Positions 43,053 through 52,775 of a stretch of 64,000 nt of DNA are shown here, in pieces; position 1 is the first letter of the stretch, and the number at the start of each line of letters is the position of its first letter. The notes under the pieces are model-generated. The model saw only the letters and a program-made list of their open reading frames with translations. It was not told the origin of the DNA and did not search any database. A program made the translations under genes and the position numbers. The DNA comes from Rhodobacter sp. (GTDB lineage Bacteria; Pseudomonadota; Alphaproteobacteria; Rhodobacterales; Rhodobacteraceae): positions 1 to 64,000 of the forward strand of contig JADCEF010000014.1 in the NCBI GenBank assembly GCA_020250445.1. The letters run 5' to 3'.

Positions 43053-44162
43053 TCATCTCATGCCGAAGGCCGATCCCGGCACGGCCAACCGGTCGATGGC
43101 GGCAGCGTCCCAGGCGATGCCAAGGCCCGGCGCGTTCGACGGGATGGCGTGACCATCGGTGATCTGCATCGGTTCAATGGTCAGCCGGTCCAGCTGCGGG
43201 ATGTATTCCACCCAGCGCGCGTTCGGGACGGCGGCGCAAAGGCTGACATGCAGTTCCATCAGGAAATGCGGGCAGACCGGCACGTTGAATGTTTCCGCCA
43301 GATGCGCTGTCTTGAGCCAGGGCGTGATACCGCCGATCCGCGCCACATCGACCTGCACGATGGAACAGGCCCCGCGCTGCAGGTATTCGCGGAAATGCAA
43401 CGGCGAATACAGGCTTTCGCCAACCGCGATCGGCAGCGTGGTACATTCGGACAGGCGCTGATGACCCGACAGATCATCAGCGGGCAGCGGTTCTTCCAGC
43501 CAGGCAATGTCAAGCGGCGTCAGGCAGCGGGCACGTCGGATCGCCTCGTCCAGGGTAAACTTCTGATTGGCGTCGGTCATGATCTCAAAGGCCGGGCCGA
43601 CGGCATCGCGGACAGCGGTCAGGCGGGCGATATCCTCGGACACATGCGGGCGACCGATCTTGATCTTGGACCCGCCAAAGCCCGCCTCTTGCGCCCGCAG
43701 CGCATCTTCAACCAGTGCGCCTGTGTCCAGATGCAGCCAGCCGCCCTCGGTGGTGTAAAGCGGTATCCGGTCTTGTGCGCCGCCGGCCATGCGGTGCAGC
43801 GGCTGGCCCGCCCTGCGGCACTTGAGATCCCAAAGCGCGGTATCGACGGCCGCAAGCGCCAATGACGTGATCGCCCCGACCGAGGTCGCGTGGGTCAGGA
43901 ACAGAAGGTCGCGCCAGATGCGTTCGATCTCGTCCGCCTCGCGCCCCAGCAAGGCGGGCGCAAGGGTCCTTTGCAAAAGAGACATGATCGCGGGCCCGCC
44001 GGTACCGATGGTATAGCTGTAGCCCATGCCGACCGCGCCATCGGAATCGGTAATGCACAGGATCGGTGTCTCCTGGCTTACAAAGGACTGGATTGCGTCG
44101 GTGCGCTTCACCTCTGGCGCCAGGTCCACCATCAGTGCGTCGATGCGGTCAATGCGTGCCAT
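43053..44162 (-). CDS. enolase-superfamily (mandelate racemase/muconate lactonizing type) enzyme
   Basis: The 369-residue protein has the superfamily residues in order: KIKIG (Lys166 and Lys168), MTDANQ (Asp197, Asn199), WLEEPL (Glu223/224), VGES (Glu249), VDVARIGG (Asp272) and CPHFLMELH (His299). The Lys-x-Lys plus His arrangement is that of the mandelate-racemase subgroup, which includes acid-sugar dehydratases and racemases. It probably dehydrates or epimerises a sugar acid. It sits between the transporter ATPase (one base away) and the Zn-dehydrogenase. Confidence 0.87.
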   Translation of the reverse strand: MARIDRIDALMVDLAPEVKRTDAIQSFVSQETPILCITDSDGAVGMGYSYTIGTGGPAIMSLLQRTLAPALLGREADEIERIWRDLLFLTHATSVGAITSLALAAVDTALWDLKCRRAGQPLHRMAGGAQDRIPLYTTEGGWLHLDTGALVEDALRAQEAGFGGSKIKIGRPHVSEDIARLTAVRDAVGPAFEIMTDANQKFTLDEAIRRARCLTPLDIAWLEEPLPADDLSGHQRLSECTTLPIAVGESLYSPLHFREYLQRGACSIVQVDVARIGGITPWLKTAHLAETFNVPVCPHFLMELHVSLCAAVPNARWVEYIPQLDRLTIEPMQITDGHAIPSNAPGLGIAWDAAAIDRLAVPGSAFGMR

Positions 44163-44163
44163 G

Positions 44164-45675
44164 TCAGGCTGCCGCCCTTTCGTGTATCAGGCCCATGATC
44201 GCCCTGGAGACCGGATCATAGCTTCGGTCGTTCTCAACCTCGCCCTTGATTCGGTAGCTGTCCATCACCAGGATCCGGTCCGCGACATCGATCATCTCGG
44301 GCATGTCCGAGGTGATCAGAAGAATGGCGGTGCCCTGTTCGGCCAGTTCGTGGATCAGGTCGTGCAGATAGGCCTTGGTCTTGATGTCGATGCCGACCGA
44401 CGGCTCGTCGATGATCAGAAGGCGCACCCCCGCCGCGAGCCATTTCGCAACCGAAACCTTCTGCTGATTGCCGCCCGACAGATTGCCGATGATCTGGTGG
44501 ACCGAAGGGGTCTTCAACTCCAGCCGCTTCAGCACCGGGCCCACCCTGGCCGCGATGGTGGTGTCGCGCAGCAAGCCCAGTGCATTGGCAAGCTTGCGCC
44601 AGATGGTGATGCCGCCATTGGCCAGCACCGAATGCATCAGGATCAGGCCTTCGGCTTTGCGGTCCTCAGAGACATAGCCGATACCGTGGTCGTGCAACGC
44701 CTGTGCCACCGAGGTGATGCGAACGGCCCGCCCTAGGACCCGCACTTCGCCCGCGATCTGTTTCGACAGCCCCAGGATTGCGCGGGCAAGCTCGCTGCGC
44801 CCGGCACCGACAAGGCCGTAAAGGCCCACGATCTCTCCGGGGCGGACGGTCAGGTTAATGTCGCGGTGACCGGCACCCGAGCCGTAGCCCCTGAGTTCCA
44901 GATAGGGTGCGGCATCTGTTCTGGGGCGGGGTGCGCGCGTGGTGATACGCTCGGCCCGTCCGATCATCATCTGCACCACATCGCCACGATCAAGTTGCGA
45001 AAGATCGGCACTGTCGCAGGCATTCCGCCCGTCACGCAGGACGGTCACACGGTCGCAGATGTCGAACACCTCCTCCAGCTTGTGGCTGACAAAGCCGATT
45101 GCCACGCCATCATCGCGCAGCCGCCGCAGGATGCGAAAAAGGACCGTCGATTCGTTGGGCGTCAGCGACGCGGTGGGTTCGTCCAGAAGCAGTACCCTGG
45201 ACTGCAGGGACAGCGCCTTGCCGATCTCGACCAGTTGCATCTGCGCGACCGACAGCCGCGACACGATTGTGCGCGGGTCCACGTCAAGGTCCAGAAGCTT
45301 CAGCCACTTCTCCGCCTCGCGGTGCAGGGACGCGTAATCGACCAGGGACAGGGCGCGGTTGCCCAGCCGGTCCAGCAGGATGTTTTCGCCCACCGAAAAG
45401 CGGGTGACCAGATTGCGTTCCTGGTGGACCACGCCAAGGCCCCCAGCCGCCGCCTGCCGCGGGTTGGCAAAGCGCACGGTCGCACCGTTCATCGATACCG
45501 TGCCGCTGTCGGGCTTGTAGATGCCGGTGACGATCTTGATCAGCGTCGACTTGCCCGCCCCGTTTTCGCCCAGAAGGGCGTGGACCGATCCTGCGGTCAT
45601 CGTCATCGACACGTCATGCAGCGCACGGACACCAGGGAAAGACTTGCTGACATGGGAGACCTGCAATGCGGTCAT
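44164..45675 (-). CDS. CUT2 sugar ABC transporter ATPase (RbsA type)
   Basis: The 503-residue protein contains two fused ATPase domains. The first has Walker A GENGAGKSTLIKIVTG, signature LSVAQMQLVEIGKAL and Walker B VLLLDEPTASLT. The second has the degenerate GLVGAGRSELARAILG and signature LSGGNQQKVSVAKWLA with LLIIDEPSVGID. This is the RbsA/MglA form for monosaccharides. ATG 45675 with a GGGGGGC ribosome site is supported by a four-base overlap with the upstream permease. Confidence 0.95.
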   Translation of the reverse strand: MTALQVSHVSKSFPGVRALHDVSMTMTAGSVHALLGENGAGKSTLIKIVTGIYKPDSGTVSMNGATVRFANPRQAAAGGLGVVHQERNLVTRFSVGENILLDRLGNRALSLVDYASLHREAEKWLKLLDLDVDPRTIVSRLSVAQMQLVEIGKALSLQSRVLLLDEPTASLTPNESTVLFRILRRLRDDGVAIGFVSHKLEEVFDICDRVTVLRDGRNACDSADLSQLDRGDVVQMMIGRAERITTRAPRPRTDAAPYLELRGYGSGAGHRDINLTVRPGEIVGLYGLVGAGRSELARAILGLSKQIAGEVRVLGRAVRITSVAQALHDHGIGYVSEDRKAEGLILMHSVLANGGITIWRKLANALGLLRDTTIAARVGPVLKRLELKTPSVHQIIGNLSGGNQQKVSVAKWLAAGVRLLIIDEPSVGIDIKTKAYLHDLIHELAEQGTAILLITSDMPEMIDVADRILVMDSYRIKGEVENDRSYDPVSRAIMGLIHERAAA

Positions 45676-46664
45676 GCGCCCGCCCCCCGTGCCTGGACCC
45701 GGGCGATCCGCACCTCGCGCAGTCTGTTGACCGCGACAGCCCACAGGATCAGGGCACCCAGCACGATCTGCACAACGAAGGGGTCGATGTTGAACATGAC
45801 CAATCCTTGCGTGATGATCGCAATGATCACAACCCCAAAAAAGGTGCCCGCGACCGAGACGCGGCCCCCCGTCAGCACCGCGCCGCCGATCACCGGGGCC
45901 GCAAAGGAAGAGATCAGCCAGTCATCCCCGATTGTCGGCTGGCCAATCTGCAGGCGTGCAACCAGCATAAGCCCGGCAATGGCGGCCAAAAGCCCCGAGA
46001 TGGCGTGCGCCCAGATGATCGTGGCTTTCGGGTCGATGCCGGACAGTTCTGCCGCATGCGGGTTCGACCCCATGGCAAGGATATGCCGCCCGATCCGCAT
46101 CCGGTTGAAAACATACCACATTGCGAAAGCGCAGATCATCATTGGTACCATCAGCCAGGGCAATGGGCCGATGACAGACGCCTGACCGAAGGTCTTCACA
46201 GCCTCGGGCACGCCATAGAAAGGCTGCGCTTCGGTGATGCCAAGGTTGATGCCCTTGAATATCTGCAGGCCCGCAAGGGTGATGATGAAGGCGGAAATCA
46301 TCGTGCGGGCAATGATGTAGCCGCTGGACATGCCCGCAGCGATGCCGATGCCAAGGGCAAAGGCCAAGGCCAGCGGAACCGGAACGCCGTAGCGTTCGAT
46401 CACGCCGACAAAGCTGATCGCGACCAGTCCGCCGATGGAGCCAAGCGCAAGGTTCATCTGGCCAAGCCCAATGATCACCAGTTGCCCCAAGGCGATGACC
46501 ATGTTGACCGAGATCGCCGACATCAGCACGAAGATGTTGAAGGATGACAGGAAGGCCGGTTGCGCCATGCTGATCGCGACCACGGCGATCAGGCTGACCA
46601 GCCCCGGCCCGATCCAGTCGTTGTCGAAGGCCCGTGTCAGGGCGCTGTCGCGTATGGCGGCCAT
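45672..46664 (-). CDS. CUT2 sugar ABC transporter permease (RbsC type)
   Basis: The 330-residue membrane protein has eight to ten hydrophobic segments and the BPD_transp_2 landmarks: MNLALGSIGGLVAISF, SSGYIIARTMISAFIITLAG and the cytoplasmic loop ILAMGSNPHAAELSGID followed by VIGGAVLTGGRVSVAGTFFG. Its ATG 46664 shares one base with the stop of the first permease (TGATG). Two different permeases here probably form a heterodimer. Confidence 0.93.
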   Translation of the reverse strand: MAAIRDSALTRAFDNDWIGPGLVSLIAVVAISMAQPAFLSSFNIFVLMSAISVNMVIALGQLVIIGLGQMNLALGSIGGLVAISFVGVIERYGVPVPLALAFALGIGIAAGMSSGYIIARTMISAFIITLAGLQIFKGINLGITEAQPFYGVPEAVKTFGQASVIGPLPWLMVPMMICAFAMWYVFNRMRIGRHILAMGSNPHAAELSGIDPKATIIWAHAISGLLAAIAGLMLVARLQIGQPTIGDDWLISSFAAPVIGGAVLTGGRVSVAGTFFGVVIIAIITQGLVMFNIDPFVVQIVLGALILWAVAVNRLREVRIARVQARGAGA

Positions 46665-47695
46665 CAGATCATCCCCCGTGATGTCAGGAATATCTGGCGC
46701 GTCCGGTCGGCCAGCACTGCGATCAGCAGCATCATACCCAGAAAGGCGAGAATCCAGAACTCTCCCACCCGCATCAGCAGCAGGCCCGAGGTCATGATGT
46801 TGATGAAGGTCGCGCCAAGCAGCGTGCCGATGACCGACACGCGCCCGCCGGACAGCAGCGTGCCGCCAAGCACCGGTGCAAGGAAAGCGGGAAGAAGCCA
46901 GTCCTGGCCCAGTTGCCCGGCCATGGAAGGAACCGCCGCGCCGGTCCGGGCCGTGACCATCAGCCCGGCGATGGCCGCCAGAAGTCCCGTCAGCATGTGG
47001 CAGGCCACGATGACGCGGCCGGTGCGGATACCCGACAGTTCTGCCGCGCGCGCGTTGGCCCCGGCGGCAAGCATCTGCCGGCCCAGAGTGGAGTAGCGGT
47101 AAAAGACAACCAGTGCCGCACAAACGGCAACCGTGATCAGCAGAAGCGGGGATATGCCCGGCAGGACCCGCATCTTTCCAAAGGCCTGCACCTGTGGTGG
47201 CAGGCCGTTGAAGGCCGCAGCCTTGGTCAGAAAGATCATCACGCCAAAGAAGATGCTCATGCTCGCCAGCGTGATGATAAAGCTGTGAACGCCGGACATG
47301 ACCACGGTAAAGCCGTTCACGAAGCCCAGGCTTGCCCCGAACAGCACCGCCAGGGGTACGGCGACAAGGACCGGCACACCCATGACCTGCATCAGCCAGC
47401 CGAAAAGCATCGCCGAGCAGACACCGATGGCCCCGACCGACAGATCAAGCCCGCCTGTCACGATGACAGCCATCATCGCCAGCCCGATCATCGTGTCGAT
47501 GCCGATCTGGCGGCCAATCGTATAGACGCTGAACGGCGAGGTGAACCCGTCCAGCGTCAGCGCAAAGGTCGCGGCGGTAAGCAGGATCAGGACAGCCAGC
47601 CCGAATTCGTTGCCAAGCAGAAGCCGCATGCCCGATGACATCCGCCGGGGCGCAGACCCCGGCGGGATCGGTCTGTCAGCGCCTGCATGGGCCAT
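46664..47695 (-). CDS. CUT2 sugar ABC transporter permease (RbsC type)
   Basis: The 343-residue protein is a paralogue of the next permease: IVTGGLDLSVGAIGVCSAML, SGVHSFIITLASMSIFFG, MLAAGANARAAELSGIRTG and VLGGTLLSGGRVSVIGTLLG. It has a 20-residue polar N-terminal extension. It is encoded 84 bases after the binding-protein gene and is coupled to the second permease. Confidence 0.93.
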   Translation of the reverse strand: MAHAGADRPIPPGSAPRRMSSGMRLLLGNEFGLAVLILLTAATFALTLDGFTSPFSVYTIGRQIGIDTMIGLAMMAVIVTGGLDLSVGAIGVCSAMLFGWLMQVMGVPVLVAVPLAVLFGASLGFVNGFTVVMSGVHSFIITLASMSIFFGVMIFLTKAAAFNGLPPQVQAFGKMRVLPGISPLLLITVAVCAALVVFYRYSTLGRQMLAAGANARAAELSGIRTGRVIVACHMLTGLLAAIAGLMVTARTGAAVPSMAGQLGQDWLLPAFLAPVLGGTLLSGGRVSVIGTLLGATFINIMTSGLLLMRVGEFWILAFLGMMLLIAVLADRTRQIFLTSRGMI

Positions 47696-47779
47696 GGATG
47701 CGGTTCCTGATCGGAAAAAGATGTGGCGGCCACCCTTGGGCAGGCAGCCGCCGCCAGACTTGCAAGGCAGGGAGGCGCC

Positions 47780-48805
47780 TTACGAGCAGGTCAGGAAGTC
47801 TTTCTCGAAGCCTGCCAGAAGGTCGGCGGTGATGCCGACCATGGCGTTCACATAGGTGGGCGCGGTGGCCTGATCGACAAAGACGGTGCCGCTGTCGACG
47901 AACCTGTTCGTCAGCGCGTTCGATTTCCAGGGTCCGTCTTCCTTCAGCGTGCAGCCATTGCGAAGCCTGTTCAACACATAAGACCCGATGAAGCCCTGGC
48001 CATAAGGGTTCTGCAACATGGTGCCATCGACAAAACCGTCGGCGATAGCCTTGATGACAACCTCGTCATGGTCAATGCCGACCATCTTGATCCGCTTGTC
48101 GCCGATCTTGCGCAGCGAATTTGCGGCGACCACGGCGGGCACCCAGGCGGTGGTGATGATGCCGTCCACGCCGGCCGCATTGGCGGCAAGATAGGCGTTG
48201 ATCTTTTCTTCGGCCGGTTGCGGGGCGTCGATGTCGGCGATGACCTGCACCACTTCCACGGCGCCATTCGTCTCATCCGCCGCTTTCTGCACTGCGTCGA
48301 TTCGCAGCTGGGTGTTGGGGTCAACAAGGAAACCGGTGAAATGGGCGATCTTGCCCTTGCCGCCCATGGCGCGGATCAGCTCTTTCGCACCAAGATAGGC
48401 CGAATTTCCGGTGTCGGTCCCAAGACAGAAAAGAGCCGGCGAAGGATCCTTCAGGCAGCCGGCGGTGGCGATGACCTGCGCGCCATTGTCCACCAGTTCC
48501 TGCGCGACCGACGTGGTGCCGACCGCGTCACCGGGGAAGATCAGGAAGGAATTGTAGCCCTGGGTCAGCAGGCTTTCCAGAAGCTGGCTTTGCAGGTTCA
48601 GTTCCCACTTGGCGGGAACCCGGTAGTCGGCCGCGCCAAGCCCGAATTCCGTCTTGGCATCTGCGCCTGCCTGTTCCCAGGCAGCAAAGTAGGGATGTGG
48701 GCCGCCCGGAACAAGGGCGACCTTCGTGCCTTCATCGGCAAGAGCCGGGGCGCAGACAACAGTGCCCAGCAGCAGCGCAGCGGCTGCCTTCGATATCATC
48801 TTCAT
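47780..48805 (-). CDS. periplasmic sugar-binding protein (RbsB/TorT-like)
   Basis: The 341-residue protein has a signal peptide (MKMISKAAAALLLGTVVCAP, cut after ALA) and the periplasmic-binding-protein type I fold: VALVPGGPHPYFAAWEQAG, FLIFPGDAVGTTSVAQELVD, IAHFTGFLVDPNTQLRIDA, VDGIITTAWVPAVVAANSLR and IKMVGIDHDEVVIKAIADG. AGGGA precedes ATG 48805. It is the first gene of the leftward CUT2 operon, 41 bases downstream of a GntR-type operator. Confidence 0.92.
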   Translation of the reverse strand: MKMISKAAAALLLGTVVCAPALADEGTKVALVPGGPHPYFAAWEQAGADAKTEFGLGAADYRVPAKWELNLQSQLLESLLTQGYNSFLIFPGDAVGTTSVAQELVDNGAQVIATAGCLKDPSPALFCLGTDTGNSAYLGAKELIRAMGGKGKIAHFTGFLVDPNTQLRIDAVQKAADETNGAVEVVQVIADIDAPQPAEEKINAYLAANAAGVDGIITTAWVPAVVAANSLRKIGDKRIKMVGIDHDEVVIKAIADGFVDGTMLQNPYGQGFIGSYVLNRLRNGCTLKEDGPWKSNALTNRFVDSGTVFVDQATAPTYVNAMVGITADLLAGFEKDFLTCS

Positions 48806-48845
48806 TGGGTTCCCTCCCGTGGAAAAGTGTTCTTGGCGTATTTAT

Positions 48846-48863
48846 AATACTAATATATTGGAT
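48846..48863 (-). promoter_or_regulatory. GntR-type operator 1, before the CUT2 operon
   Basis: On the minus strand the site reads ATCCAATATATTAGTATT, with core CCAATATATTAG. It matches the sites at 52635 and 55099. It lies 41 bases before the binding-protein start. The AT-rich palindrome stands out strongly in this GC-rich DNA. Confidence 0.7.
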
Positions 48864-49078
48864 TTTTGGCTTGCAACAGTTTTCTTTCCCGCGCCTCGCA
48901 AAACAGCAGGGTCCCTCAACCGGGGGCAATCACGATGAAGCGCGGCCGTTGCGGTTTGGCATGTCGCAGAAGGGGGCGCATAGCGCGTCAGGCAGTGCGG
49001 GTGTGCCAGGCCCGACAGTCCCGCCGCCGCCGAAGGCGGGCCCGGTCAACCGCAGGCTGGTGTTGCCACCGCGGCAGG

Positions 49079-50575
49079 TCAGGGAACGACCCTATGACCA
49101 GGGTCAGATCCGGAAGCTCGGGCAAGGCGGCGTCTGGCGGCAGCCAGGATGCCAAAGGTCCGGATATCTTCCAGGGCCTCGCGGATAGAGGCTGCCTGGT
49201 CCGGTTCCAGTCCCGGCCCAAAGACCGGCGCGAACCCGGCGAAGGCGCGGACAGTCTGATCCACAGGAACATCGGGTCCGGGCCGCCCGGTCCACGCCTC
49301 CAGTTGCGGATCGGACAGGGGGATTGCCACCCCCGTTTCGTCCTGTCCCTGACAGGACCGGATCCAGGCAGCCAGCGCAAAGGTCAGCATCAGTGTTGCC
49401 CGGCCCTTGGCGTGCAGCTCGCGCATCGGGGCGATGATCCTTTGCGGCAGCTTCAGGCTGGCATCCGTGGCGATCTGGGCGCATCTGTGGTTCAGCGCCG
49501 TGCTGTCGAACCGGGCCAACAGCCGCGCCGTATACCCGTCAACATCGATGCCCGGGGCGATGGTCGGTGCAACTTCCGCCCAACAGGCTCGGATCGTGGC
49601 GCGGATTGCCGGATCGGCCACCGCCCTGGCCACGGTGGCCAGCCCCGCCACCCGGCCCATGGCGGCAATCGTCGAATGCGCACCGTTCAGCAGGCGCAGC
49701 TTCATCGCTTCATGCGCGGCCACGTCGGCAACGAACTCTGCGCCCGAGCGTTCCCATTCCGGGCGGCCGGTGGGGAAGTGATCTTCGATCACCCATTGAA
49801 AGAACGGTTCGGCCAGCACAGGCCAGGCGTCCTGCATCCCCAGACGGTGTGCCACCATGGCGCGGTCGGCCCCGGTCGTGGCGGGGACGATACGGTCAAC
49901 CATGCAGGACGGGCAGGCCACGTTATCTGCCATGAAACGGCCAAGGGCAGGATCGGCGGCCTCGGCGAACTGCACCAGTGCCCGCCGCGTCACCTGCCCG
50001 TTGCCCGGCAGGTTGTCGCAGGACAAGACCGTGAAGGGCGGTGTTCCTGCCGCACGCCGCAGCGCCAGCGCCCGCAGAACGAATCCCAGCGCCGTGCGCG
50101 GTGCCCCGGGATGCGTCAGGTCGTGCTGCACATCGCAGTTGTCCAGCCGCAGGTCGCCCGTCGCGACATCGGCGGTATAGCCCTTTTCGGTTACCGTCAG
50201 CGACACGATCCGCACATCCGGATCGGTCATGCCCGCAAGCAGGGCACCGGGGTTCTGCGGTGCCACGAACATCGGCCCGATTGCGCCGATCACCTGGAAC
50301 GACTGGTTTTCGTTCCCGCGCAGGGCCAGGGTGTAAAGCCCATCTTGGGGGGCCAGCGCATCGCGCGTGTCCGGCGACCGCAGCGAAGCGGCCGCTATTC
50401 CCCATTGCGTCGCCCCGGCATTCAGGCAGGCTTCCGTCAGGGCCGCCTGATGCGCACGGTGAAACGCACCAAGGCCAAGGTGCAGGATGCCGGTCCGCAC
50501 GGCTGCCCGGTCATAGCGCGGCCGGGCGACAGCTTTGGGAAGCTGGTCCAGGGTAGACCGCGAAAGCCGTGTCAC
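49079..50575 (-). CDS. uxuB: mannitol dehydrogenase family, fructuronate reductase
   Basis: The 498-residue protein has ILHLGLGAFHRAHQAAL near the start, VSLTVTEKGY, LSCDNLPGNGQVTRRALVQF, DRIVPATT, and the catalytic Lys region EAMKLRLLNGAHSTIAAMG of long-chain polyol dehydrogenases. It reduces D-fructuronate to D-mannonate with NADH. GTG 50575 overlaps the upstream lactonase stop (GTGA). Tagaturonate reductase or a mannitol-type enzyme is possible, but an uxuA gene in the same regulon favours fructuronate. Confidence 0.87.
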   Translation of the reverse strand: MTRLSRSTLDQLPKAVARPRYDRAAVRTGILHLGLGAFHRAHQAALTEACLNAGATQWGIAAASLRSPDTRDALAPQDGLYTLALRGNENQSFQVIGAIGPMFVAPQNPGALLAGMTDPDVRIVSLTVTEKGYTADVATGDLRLDNCDVQHDLTHPGAPRTALGFVLRALALRRAAGTPPFTVLSCDNLPGNGQVTRRALVQFAEAADPALGRFMADNVACPSCMVDRIVPATTGADRAMVAHRLGMQDAWPVLAEPFFQWVIEDHFPTGRPEWERSGAEFVADVAAHEAMKLRLLNGAHSTIAAMGRVAGLATVARAVADPAIRATIRACWAEVAPTIAPGIDVDGYTARLLARFDSTALNHRCAQIATDASLKLPQRIIAPMRELHAKGRATLMLTFALAAWIRSCQGQDETGVAIPLSDPQLEAWTGRPGPDVPVDQTVRAFAGFAPVFGPGLEPDQAASIREALEDIRTFGILAAARRRLARASGSDPGHRVVP

Positions 50576-51429
50576 AACCGTTCCTTGTCCAGCCGGTAAA
50601 CCTCGGCTGCGGCATCCCACAGAATGGCGCGCTGATCGGGTTCGGGCAGATGCGCGATGGCGTTGCGCACCAGCATGACGGTCTTTTGGTAGTTGGCAGC
50701 AAGCAGGCAGACCGGCCAGTCCGTGCCCATCAGGCAGCGGCGCGGCTCGAAGATGCGCAGCACCTCGGCGATGTAGGGGGTGATGTCGCCCTCGGTCCAG
50801 GTGTTCCAGTCCGCCTCTGTCACCATCCCCGAAAGTTTGCACCAGACGTTGGGCTGCGCGCCGAACGGCCGCATCCGTTCGGCCCAGACGTCGAACCCGG
50901 ATTTCGCGATCTCCGGCTTGGCGATGTGGTCGATGACAAAGCGCAGGTCGGGCAGGGCCCCGGCGGTTTCCAGCGCCGCCGCCATTTCGCGTGGCCGGAT
51001 CAGAAGATCATAGGTCAGCCCGCGGTCAGCCACCGCCTGCAAGCCCCGCCGCACCTGCGGACGGCAAAGCCAAAGGGGATCAGCCTCGTCATGGACCTGA
51101 TGGCGGATGCCGACCAACCATTTGCCGCCCGCTGCGGAAAGCAGCGCATCCAGATGGGACTGAACATCGACCGATGTCAGATCGACCCAGGCCACCACAC
51201 CGGCAATGAACTCCGTCCGGCTGGCCAGCTCAAGGAACGCGCGCGATTCCTCGAAGCTTGACCAGGTCTGCACAAGAATCGTTTTCATCACACCTGCCGG
51301 GCGCAGCAGGGGGGCCAGGTCTTCGGGCGTGAAAACCCTGCGGATCGGTGCGACCGGCCCGACCATCCAGGGATAGTCTCCGGCGTCCGGGTCCCAGAAA
51401 TGGTGATGTGCGTCGATGGCGGGAATCAT
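50572..51429 (-). CDS. amidohydrolase-family sugar lactonase
   Basis: The 285-residue metal-dependent hydrolase has IDAHHHFWDPDAGDYPWM at the start, a conserved FIAGVVAWVDL, VGIRHQVHDEADP, FVIDHIAKPEI and CLMGTDWPVCLLAA near the end. This is the COG3618 type, which includes L-fucono- and L-rhamnono-lactonases. It would open an aldonolactone. It lies between the mutarotase and uxuB genes, four bases from one and overlapping the other, so it is in the same operon. Confidence 0.87.
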   Translation of the reverse strand: MIPAIDAHHHFWDPDAGDYPWMVGPVAPIRRVFTPEDLAPLLRPAGVMKTILVQTWSSFEESRAFLELASRTEFIAGVVAWVDLTSVDVQSHLDALLSAAGGKWLVGIRHQVHDEADPLWLCRPQVRRGLQAVADRGLTYDLLIRPREMAAALETAGALPDLRFVIDHIAKPEIAKSGFDVWAERMRPFGAQPNVWCKLSGMVTEADWNTWTEGDITPYIAEVLRIFEPRRCLMGTDWPVCLLAANYQKTVMLVRNAIAHLPEPDQRAILWDAAAEVYRLDKERL

Positions 51430-51432
51430 CCG

Positions 51433-51747
51433 TCAGTCCATGTGAAAGATGTTGTCCATATAGGCCCACCATTCACCGGGCCTGCGCGTGGCGAAGGGTT
51501 CCTGACAGGGATCGGTTTCCCGCAACCAGCGCTGTGTCTCGGGGTCTGCCCCTATTGCCCGGGCTGCCGCCGCGAAGTCGTCGCCGTGATACTCGAACGT
51601 GCCGAACAGAAGGTTTTCGGGTTCCTTCAGGAAGATGTCGAAATTGCGCCAGCCATTGCGGCGCATCGCGTCCAGAACGCCCGGCCAGACATCGGCATGC
51701 AGGCGCCTGTACTGCGTAACGCGGTCGGGTTTCAGGCGGATGACCAT
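51433..51747 (-). CDS. L-rhamnose/L-fucose mutarotase family protein
   Basis: The 104-residue protein equals RhaM in length and has the fold's conserved residues: MVIRLKPDRVTQYRRLHADV, VLDAMRRNGWRNFDIFL, LLFGTFEYHGDD and a C-terminal WWAYMDNIFHMD. It interconverts sugar anomers, feeding the anomer used by the next enzyme. ATG 51747 with TAGG upstream is chosen over the TTG at 51762. The gene lies between the SDR and lactonase genes. Confidence 0.88.
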   Translation of the reverse strand: MVIRLKPDRVTQYRRLHADVWPGVLDAMRRNGWRNFDIFLKEPENLLFGTFEYHGDDFAAAARAIGADPETQRWLRETDPCQEPFATRRPGEWWAYMDNIFHMD

Positions 51748-51754
51748 TCCGTAC

Positions 51755-52489
51755 CTAGTCAAAATGCATTCCCCCGTTCATGTCGATCACCTCGCCGGTG
51801 ATGAAGCCCGCAAGGGGGGACGCCAGGAACATCACCGCATGCGCGACTTCTTCGGGTTCGCAGAACCGGCCCACCGGGATTGCCGCCAGCTGCGTCTGCC
51901 GCTGCGCATCGGTAAGCTGTTCGGAAACCATCGGCGACATCACATAGGCGGGCGCGATGGCATTTGCCGTCACCCCCTCGCCCGCCACTTCGCGCGCAAT
52001 GGAAAAAGTCAGCCCGATCATCGCCGCCTTGGAGACCGAGTAGGCAGTGCCTGCAGTCAGCCCGCCGGACTTTGCCGCATAGGAGGACAGGTTGATCACG
52101 CGCCCCCAGCGCGCGGCGCGCATGCCGGGAAGGAAGGCCTGCGACAGAAGGAACGCGGCATCGACGTTGATGCTTTGAACCCGGTGCCATTCTTCCAGCG
52201 TGGTGGTCGCGATCTTGGCGTTGTTCAGGGCGCCCGCATTGTTGACCAGAATGTCGATGCGTCCCACCTGATCAAGCACGCTTGCCGCCATTCCTGACAC
52301 TGCGCCCGGATCGGACAGGTCTGCCTGTACCGCAAGACCCCCAAGTTCGCGCGACAGGTCTTCTGTCGGATCCCTGACCATGTCGGCCAGCACCAGTCGC
52401 GCCCCCGCCTGTGACAGCAGGCGCGCCGCCGCGCTGCCGATGGCGCCCGCAGCACCCGTTATCAGGGCGGTCCTGCCGGTGAGTGTCAT
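51755..52489 (-). CDS. short-chain dehydrogenase, probable aldose dehydrogenase
   Basis: The 244-residue SDR has ALITGAAGAIGSAAARLLSQ, LVNNAGALNNAK, VINLSSYAAKS and the catalytic YSVSK, ending GEVIDMNGGMHFD. As the first gene of the unit SDR-mutarotase-lactonase-uxuB it probably oxidises the C1 of an aldose to the lactone. ATG 52489 has GGGG eight bases upstream; ATG 52522 is an alternative. The operator at 52635 is 146 bases upstream, shared with the divergent GntR gene. Confidence 0.88.
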   Translation of the reverse strand: MTLTGRTALITGAAGAIGSAAARLLSQAGARLVLADMVRDPTEDLSRELGGLAVQADLSDPGAVSGMAASVLDQVGRIDILVNNAGALNNAKIATTTLEEWHRVQSINVDAAFLLSQAFLPGMRAARWGRVINLSSYAAKSGGLTAGTAYSVSKAAMIGLTFSIAREVAGEGVTANAIAPAYVMSPMVSEQLTDAQRQTQLAAIPVGRFCEPEEVAHAVMFLASPLAGFITGEVIDMNGGMHFD

Positions 52490-52634
52490 CTTCTGGCCCC
52501 GCCCTTCAACGTTCCTGTCCATGCCCCAGGTTCTGGACCGACCCGGTCGGATCACCCGCAAGGCGGAACCGCAAATCCTGGTCCGGCAGTCCGCCCGGCC
52601 CCTGACGGTTCTGCGATCACAAACTTGATCTCTA

Positions 52635-52648
52635 ACCAATATATTGGT
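52635..52648. promoter_or_regulatory. GntR-type operator 2, perfect palindrome
   Basis: ACCAATATATTGGT is a perfect 14-base palindrome between the divergent SDR and GntR genes. Together with the sites at 48846 and 55099 it defines a consensus near CCAATATATTRGTATT. Confidence 0.75.
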
Positions 52649-52775
52649 ATTCACTGCCTGTCAACGTACGCCGGGCACTTGGGCCGTCATGCAGCGGATT
52701 CGAAGGGCGATCAGCCCGACGATTGCCAAGGGGACCGCCCAAGGCTGTCGCGGCGGCGATCCCGAGGAAGGAAAG